Assembly (NCBI GenBank): GCA_009927245.1 | Contig: RFNI01000177.1 | Span: forward strand, 1-10,402 | Length of the DNA stretch: 10,402 bases | Direction of reading: 5' to 3' | From: Actinomycetota bacterium | GTDB taxonomy: Bacteria > Actinomycetota > Actinomycetes > Actinomycetales > Microbacteriaceae | Shown: in pieces, positions 7,121 through 10,402 of the stretch | How the letters are laid out: every line of letters begins with the position of its first letter | Position numbering within the stretch: position 1 is the stretch's first letter | The notes under the pieces: model-generated | Databases searched by the model: none | Seen by the model: the letters and a program-made list of their open reading frames with translations, nothing else | What the model was told of the DNA's origin: nothing | Program-made: the position numbers and the translations under genes

Positions 7121-7927
7121 CTACTTGAGTGTAATGGTGGAAATGTTCGTCTTAACCTTTGGCTTTCCATCACCAGAGCCATCCTTAGTGCCAGCCTTGA
7201 TAATTGGGTCAAGACCAGCTAAACCTGAGGTAACTTCTCCGAAAACTGTATATCCACCAGCAGCATCATTTGGAATCTTTGAATCATCGTAGACGATAAA
7301 GAATTGGCTGCCCATGGTGTTTGCACCGTTGCTCTGCCTAGCCATTGCTAGCCAACCCTTCTTGTAGGTTGGTGCTTCATCACCAGTTGCTTTAGGCGTG
7401 TTCTCCAGAGGGCCGAAAGAGTAGCCAGGGCCACCGCTTCCATCTCCATCTGGGTCGCCACACTGCAATACATAAATTCCAGATGTGGTTAGACGGTGAC
7501 AACTGATCCCTGTGTAGAAACCGTCGATGTTTGCTAGTTGAACGAAATTCGCAACTGCCTGAGGTGCTAGTTTTCCATGCAGGGTAATTCCTAGGCTTGC
7601 CTTGTTAACAATCATTGTTCCAGTCCAGTCGCGGCATTCCGAAATCGCTGCGTCAGGTATTTGCACAGGAGATTTCTCACCGCCAACTGTAGGAATCGGA
7701 GTCTGAGTGAAATTGATACATGCTGTCAGTGGAACACCAGGACCAAAGTTGAAATACACATATTGAGAAGCAGAAGCGAAAAGAACTACTGCGGCTGTGA
7801 TGATCACTGCAAGGCGGTTATCACGAGCACGCACCTTAACTCTGTGGTCAAGAACGTTTTGCTTCGCTTCAAAACCCTGCAGACTCTTTTTTGCAGCCTC
7901 TAGTGTGCTTTTGGTGGTCTTAGCCAA
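7121..7927 (-). CDS. Membrane-anchored cyclophilin-type peptidyl-prolyl cis-trans isomerase
   Basis: Cyclophilins catalyse cis-trans isomerisation of X-Pro bonds. This protein has 268 residues: a basic N-terminal cytoplasmic segment (1-37), one membrane helix (about 38-58, with VIITAAVVLFASAS) and an external cyclophilin domain from about 100 to the end. Family motifs are CHRLTTSGIYVLQCGDPDG (143-161, with catalytic-type R145 and Q155; the usual Phe is Tyr152), GPGYSFG, then MGSQFFIVYDD (205-215) and YTVFGEV. There is no lipobox at the helix end, so an uncleaved type II anchor is likely; a signal peptide is less likely given the long N-tail. Cysteines 70, 98, 143 and 156 are all predicted outside the membrane. 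The TTG start has a perfect GGAGG 6 bases upstream. A cyclophilin gene beside rel is conserved in actinobacteria (for example ppiB next to relA in M. tuberculosis). It leads an operon with the DUF349 gene. Confidence 0.95.
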   Translation of the reverse strand: MAKTTKSTLEAAKKSLQGFEAKQNVLDHRVKVRARDNRLAVIITAAVVLFASASQYVYFNFGPGVPLTACINFTQTPIPTVGGEKSPVQIPDAAISECRDWTGTMIVNKASLGITLHGKLAPQAVANFVQLANIDGFYTGISCHRLTTSGIYVLQCGDPDGDGSGGPGYSFGPLENTPKATGDEAPTYKKGWLAMARQSNGANTMGSQFFIVYDDSKIPNDAAGGYTVFGEVTSGLAGLDPIIKAGTKDGSGDGKPKVKTNISTITLK

Positions 7928-7933
7928 TTTATG

Positions 7934-7938
7934 CCTCC
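7934..7938 (-). promoter_or_regulatory. Strong ribosome binding site for the TTG start of the cyclophilin gene
   Basis: Minus-strand GGAGG, 6 bases before the TTG at 7927-7925. This is the best Shine-Dalgarno sequence in the window. It decides for the TTG, since the next Met lies far into the protein. Confidence 0.85.
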
Positions 7939-7957
7939 GTATTTTGTGTTCTGTTTG

Positions 7958-7963
7958 ATTTTA
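7958..7963 (-). promoter_or_regulatory. Candidate -10 box of the cyclophilin-DUF349 unit
   Basis: On the minus strand the spacer reads TAAAAT here, 5 of 6 to the consensus, giving a start near 7951 and a leader of about 24 nt that contains the GGAGG. No convincing -35 is visible 16-18 bases upstream (gctaaa region). The position is right, but the evidence is one hexamer in AT-rich DNA. Confidence 0.35.
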
Positions 7964-7982
7964 GAGCAGTGTCCAAGTGGTT

Positions 7983-7988
7983 TAGCCT
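7983..7988 (+). promoter_or_regulatory. Candidate -10 box for leaderless transcription of rarA
   Basis: TAGCCT fits the actinobacterial TAnnnT -10 pattern and ends 6 bases before the rarA GTG at 7995, so transcription would begin at or next to the start codon. This would explain why rarA has no Shine-Dalgarno sequence. The -35 is poor: TTGATT at 7955-7960 is 22 bases upstream. Confidence 0.3.
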
Positions 7989-7994
7989 TGAATA

Positions 7995-9299
7995 GTGAAT
8001 ACTGACGACCTATTTGATTTTCCCATTGGTATGCCTCTAGCGGCAAGGATGCGTCCTAGGAACCTAGGAGAGATTGTTGGCCAATCAAAGGTACTAGGAA
8101 AAGCTGGAGTTTTAGCCCAATACTTAGATCCCGCTGTGGGCATACAGGCAATCCCATCCATGATTTTCTATGGTCCACCCGGAACCGGTAAGACCACATT
8201 GGCAAGGTTGCTGGCTCACTCCAATTCGCGAAGATTCATCGAAATTTCCGCTATCAACAGCTCCATCGCTGACTTGCGCTCTGCCATGCAAACCTCCGTT
8301 GCAGACATCCAAGCAGGTAAAGATGCTGCGATAGTTTTCGTCGACGAGATTCATAGGTTCTCAAAGGTTCAGCAGGAATCTCTTCTAAAAGCTGTGGAAG
8401 ACGGAGAAATAGTCCTCATTGGCGCGACAACCGAAAACCCGAGCTTTGCTCTCACATCCGCCATACTCTCTCGAGCAGCCGTCATCGAACTCGTCAATCT
8501 CGATGATGCTGACCTAGTTATCCTGCTGAAATCAGCACTTGAAAGTGAGCGAGGGCTCGAAGGTAAAGTTCAAGCGTCAATAGGGGTCCTTGAGCTAATT
8601 GCTAGCCAGTCAGGTGGAGACGCCAGAAAGGCTCTCACAGTCCTTGAAACAGCTGCAAACTTAGTGATCCGCGCAGGTCGTTCTGAGATAGAACATGAGG
8701 ATGTCAGGGCGTCAATCAACAAAGCACTCAATAGATACGACGCCAATGGAGACCAGCACTACGACATTATTAGTGCGTTCATCAAGTCAGTGAGGGGGTC
8801 TGATGCGGATGCGGCTCTCCACTGGCTAGCAAGGATGATTGTTGGGGGAGAAGACCCAAGGTTTATCGCTAGAAGGCTTGTAATCCTGGCTTCTGAAGAT
8901 ATTGGGCTTGCCGATCCCAATGCCCTAGTGATAGCAAATGCCACCATGCAGGTAGTTGCCCAGATCGGTATGCCAGAAGGTCGCATCCCGCTGGCTTCGA
9001 CCACGATCTACCTAGCTCTAGCTCCTAAGTCAAACAGAGCCTATGAGGCCATCAATGCCGCAGTAGCCGATGTCGAAGGCGGACTAAGCCCAGCTGTTCC
9101 AAAACACCTAAGGTCAGCAACACTGGGCAAGGACCCCGGCTACGAGTACCCGCATGATGTCGACGGAGGTATTTCAGCTCAGGAGTATGTCCCAACGGTT
9201 GCCTTGAAGAAGTACTACGTGCCGAAGCCAATTGGCTTCGAAAACACACTGCTTGAGCGCATGAGCCGGATCCTTCCATTTCTAAAGCGCAAGCAATAA
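7995..9299 (+). CDS. rarA: RarA/MgsA-type replication-associated recombination ATPase
   Basis: RarA (MgsA, the bacterial Mgs1/WRNIP1 homologue) is a tetrameric AAA+ clamp-loader-like ATPase that acts at stalled replication forks. The protein has 434 residues. The N-terminus DLFD...PLAARMRPRNLGEIVGQ is typical of the family and favours the GTG at 7995 over the Met at residue 13; a TGA at 7989-7991 blocks any longer form. Walker A is GPPGTGKT at 60-67, Walker B is IVFVDEIHRF at 113-122 and sensor 1 is GATTENPS at 143-150. The arginine-finger SR is at 159-160 and sensor 2 is GGDARKAL at 207-214. The C-terminal oligomerisation region (about 250-420) shows KSVRGSDADAALHWLARM, GGEDPRFIARRL and ASEDIGLADP. 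It has no clear ribosome binding site. It is divergent from the cyclophilin gene. Confidence 0.97.
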   Translation: MNTDDLFDFPIGMPLAARMRPRNLGEIVGQSKVLGKAGVLAQYLDPAVGIQAIPSMIFYGPPGTGKTTLARLLAHSNSRRFIEISAINSSIADLRSAMQTSVADIQAGKDAAIVFVDEIHRFSKVQQESLLKAVEDGEIVLIGATTENPSFALTSAILSRAAVIELVNLDDADLVILLKSALESERGLEGKVQASIGVLELIASQSGGDARKALTVLETAANLVIRAGRSEIEHEDVRASINKALNRYDANGDQHYDIISAFIKSVRGSDADAALHWLARMIVGGEDPRFIARRLVILASEDIGLADPNALVIANATMQVVAQIGMPEGRIPLASTTIYLALAPKSNRAYEAINAAVADVEGGLSPAVPKHLRSATLGKDPGYEYPHDVDGGISAQEYVPTVALKKYYVPKPIGFENTLLERMSRILPFLKRKQ

Positions 9300-9302
9300 C
9301 CC

Positions 9303-9332
9303 TTGGCTTCTTTTCGCCTAAACTGCTAAGAT
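9303..9332 (+). promoter_or_regulatory. Candidate rpsD promoter, extended -10 type
   Basis: TTGGCT at 9303-9308 (4 of 6 to TTGACA) is followed after 18 bases by TAAGAT at 9327-9332. The TAAGAT is preceded by TGC, giving an extended -10 (TGn at 9324-9326). Transcription would start near 9339, leaving a leader of about 119 nt before the rpsD GTG. It starts just 3 bases after the rarA stop, consistent with independent expression of a ribosomal protein gene. Confidence 0.55.
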
Positions 9333-9338
9333 TTAGAG

Positions 9339-9457
9339 GTTGCCGACCTGAACAACGCATGGCTGCGAGTTGTTCGACCGGTGAGTGAATCTTATTTAGC
9401 CAAGATCCACCAGGCACAAAACTTTTAGTAAACCTATATATTTCCCGAAAGGAATAC
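9339..9457 (+). promoter_or_regulatory. Structured 5' leader of rpsD, possible S4 autoregulatory element
   Basis: This leader can fold into a bulged hairpin. GAACAA (9350-9355) pairs with TTGTTC (9370-9375) and CGCA (9356-9359) pairs with TGCG (9364-9367), with loop TGGC and a two-base AG bulge on the 3' side. CCG at 9343-9345 can add outer pairs with CGG at 9379-9381. A second hairpin pairs GGTG (9380-9383) with CACC (9408-9411) and ATCTT (9389-9393) with AAGAT (9402-9406). It competes with the first for bases 9380-9381. TTCC (9442-9445) can pair with GGAA (9451-9454), covering the Shine-Dalgarno sequence. S4 is a known autorepressor in E. coli and B. subtilis; that this leader binds S4 is inference. 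The 158-base gap holds nothing else I recognise. Confidence 0.45.
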
Positions 9458-10087
9458 GTGTCTAAAACCACACGCACAAGAAGCAAGACCCGTTTGTCAC
9501 GCGCATTGGGTATTGCCCTAACTCCAAAAGCAGCAAAGTACCTAGAGAAGCGTCCATACGCTCCAGGTCAGCACGGTCGCACCAAGCGAAAGGCAGACAG
9601 CGACTTCGCCGTTCGTCTTCGTGAGAAGCAGCGTCTACGCGCACAGTACGGTATCCGTGAAGCACAGCTTCGCAAGACTTTCAACGACGCAAAGCGTCAA
9701 GAGGGTCTAACTGGTGAAAACCTAGTTGAGCTTCTAGAAATGCGCCTTGACGCTCTAGTGCTACGTTCTGGTTTCGCCAGAACAATGGCTCAGGCTCGTC
9801 AGATGGTTGTTCATCGCCACATCTTGGTAGATGGTCTAAGAATTGACCGTCCTTCAGCTCGTGTGAAGGTTGGTCAGATGATCCACGTTCACGAGAAGAG
9901 CGAATCAACCGAACCTTTCCAGGTTGCTGCTGCCGGAGGTCACGTTGATGTTCTTCCTCCAGTTCCTGGTTACCTAAGCGTTGAACTAGACAAGCTTCAG
10001 GCAACCCTAGTTCGTCGCCCAAAGCGTGCTGAAGTTCCAATCACTTGTGAAGTTCAGCTTGTGGTTGAGTATTACGCTGCTCGCTAG
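9458..10087 (+). CDS. rpsD: 30S ribosomal protein S4
   Basis: S4 is a primary binder of the 5' domain of 16S rRNA; it nucleates 30S assembly and contributes to decoding accuracy. The protein has 209 residues. The N-terminus (TRSKTRLSRALGIALTPK, then EKRPYAPGQHG) is the zinc-free form of S4, without the four N-terminal cysteines. The S4 RNA-binding domain is about 94-160, with LEMRLDALVLRSGFA, then ARQMVVHRHILVDG and RPSARVKVGQMIHV. The end VPITCEVQLVVEYYAAR is typical of actinobacterial S4. The GTG start has AAGGA 4 bases upstream, with no competing start. Leucine is read mostly by CTA (12 of 22; 7 CTT, 3 TTG, no CTC or CTG). The gene stands apart from the alpha operon (no rpsM, rpsK or rpoA beside it) and has its own leader. 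Confidence 0.98.
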   Translation: MSKTTRTRSKTRLSRALGIALTPKAAKYLEKRPYAPGQHGRTKRKADSDFAVRLREKQRLRAQYGIREAQLRKTFNDAKRQEGLTGENLVELLEMRLDALVLRSGFARTMAQARQMVVHRHILVDGLRIDRPSARVKVGQMIHVHEKSESTEPFQVAAAGGHVDVLPPVPGYLSVELDKLQATLVRRPKRAEVPITCEVQLVVEYYAAR

Positions 10088-10092
10088 TAGAT

Positions 10093-10096
10093 AAGG
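10093..10096 (+). promoter_or_regulatory. Ribosome binding site choosing between two starts of the DUF948 gene
   Basis: AAGG (within TAAGG) lies 9 bases before the ATG at 10106 but only 3 before the ATG at 10100. The alignment to AAGGAGG favours 10106. Confidence 0.5.
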
Positions 10097-10105
10097 CTCA
10101 TGTTC

Positions 10106-10402
10106 ATGAATGGTGCAGATTTAGCGTCTCTTATTTGTGCTGGTGCATTCGTAGTACTGGTAATAGCAATTGTTATCGTGCTATCAAAGCTAGCCAAACT
10201 TGTTGATGTTGCATCTGCAACCATTCGTGAAACAGGCGACAGCCTGGTGCCACTCCTAGACGAACTAACCGAAGCAACTGCTTCAACCAACAAACAGCTT
10301 GAAAAGATCGATGTTATTACCGACAGCGTTGTTGAAACAACAACTAATCTTTCGAGTTTGATCTCAACTCTCACAGACACAATCGGTGGCCCACTTCTAA
10401 GA
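10106..10402 (+). CDS. DUF948 membrane protein, N-terminal part
   Basis: The frame is open to the right edge, giving 99 residues of an unfinished protein. Residues 3-27 form one strongly hydrophobic helix (LASLICAGAFVVLVIAIVIVL). A polar helical segment follows (LAKLVDVASATIRETGDSL...) with regularly spaced hydrophobics and many Thr/Ser/Glu, as in DUF948 proteins. These are single-span proteins with a coiled-coil, chemotaxis-receptor-like external or cytoplasmic part; their function is unknown. An ATG two codons earlier (10100) is the alternative start. It begins 18 bases after rpsD and may be transcribed with it. In related actinobacteria this gene lies between rpsD and alaS, so alaS is expected to the right. 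The family call rests on topology, composition and context. Confidence 0.8.
   Translation, partial: MNGADLASLICAGAFVVLVIAIVIVLSKLAKLVDVASATIRETGDSLVPLLDELTEATASTNKQLEKIDVITDSVVETTTNLSSLISTLTDTIGGPLLR

Noticed and set aside
8054..8069. Inverted repeat TCCTAGG-AA-CCTAGGA early in rarA
   Set aside because: A 7-bp arm is expected by chance in 10 kb. It codes for conserved residues (PRNLG) and CTAG-containing words are common in this DNA.
9359..9388. Nine-codon upstream ORF (MAASCSTGE) in the rpsD leader
   Set aside because: No Shine-Dalgarno sequence, and its start lies inside the hairpin. A nine-codon ORF is expected by chance and its residues suggest no attenuation logic.
9052..9486. 144-residue minus-strand ORF across the rarA end and rpsD leader
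   Set aside because: Overlaps conserved rarA coding sequence and the rpsD start in antisense; no recognisable domain or start signal.
1..10402. Mobile element, phage, CRISPR or defence system
   Set aside because: Every long frame is a housekeeping family member or a known domain of unknown function; there are no transposase or integrase motifs, array-like repeats or abrupt composition change.

Overview
The window looks like a chromosomal segment of an actinobacterium, most likely in or near the Microbacteriaceae (Micrococcales). The gene order ruvB - yajC - secD - secF - rel, a membrane cyclophilin beside rel, and rpsD next to rarA and a DUF948 gene is an actinobacterial arrangement. The S4 and Rel sequences read like those of Microbacteriaceae. 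Base composition is moderate rather than high GC, and CTA is the favoured leucine codon in rpsD. This would fit a small-genome planktonic lineage, but that placement is inference. I see no phage, transposon, CRISPR array, tRNA or rRNA.

Layout. Positions 2-442 are the 3' end of ruvB, cut by the window edge. A TATAAT box at 452-457 probably opens a plus-strand unit: yajC (498-887), secD (916-2598), secF (2598-3572, sharing one base with secD) and the (p)ppGpp synthetase/hydrolase gene rel (3624-5864). Rel's stop codon lies in a CTAG shared with the stop of a minus-strand gene, so the two units collide tail to tail with no spacer. The minus-strand unit runs from a membrane-anchored cyclophilin-type peptidyl-prolyl isomerase (7927-7121) into a DUF349 helical repeat protein (7096-5861), 24 bases apart. 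A 67-base divergent spacer separates the cyclophilin from rarA (7995-9299, plus). A 158-base spacer then carries a candidate promoter and a structured leader of about 119 nt before rpsD (9458-10087). A DUF948 membrane protein gene (from 10106) runs off the right end.

Functions. RuvB and RarA act in recombination and replication-fork maintenance. YajC, SecD and SecF form the accessory module of the Sec translocon. Rel sets the stringent-response alarmone level. The cyclophilin probably helps fold proteins emerging outside the membrane. S4 is a primary 16S rRNA-binding ribosomal protein. The DUF349 and DUF948 proteins have no firm function.

There is no strong sign of a new multi-gene system; the region is conserved housekeeping. 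The points most worth a second look are the rpsD leader, the CTA preference in rpsD, the shared-stop rel/DUF349 junction, a possible leaderless rarA start, and cysteine pairs in the extracytoplasmic parts of SecD and the cyclophilin.
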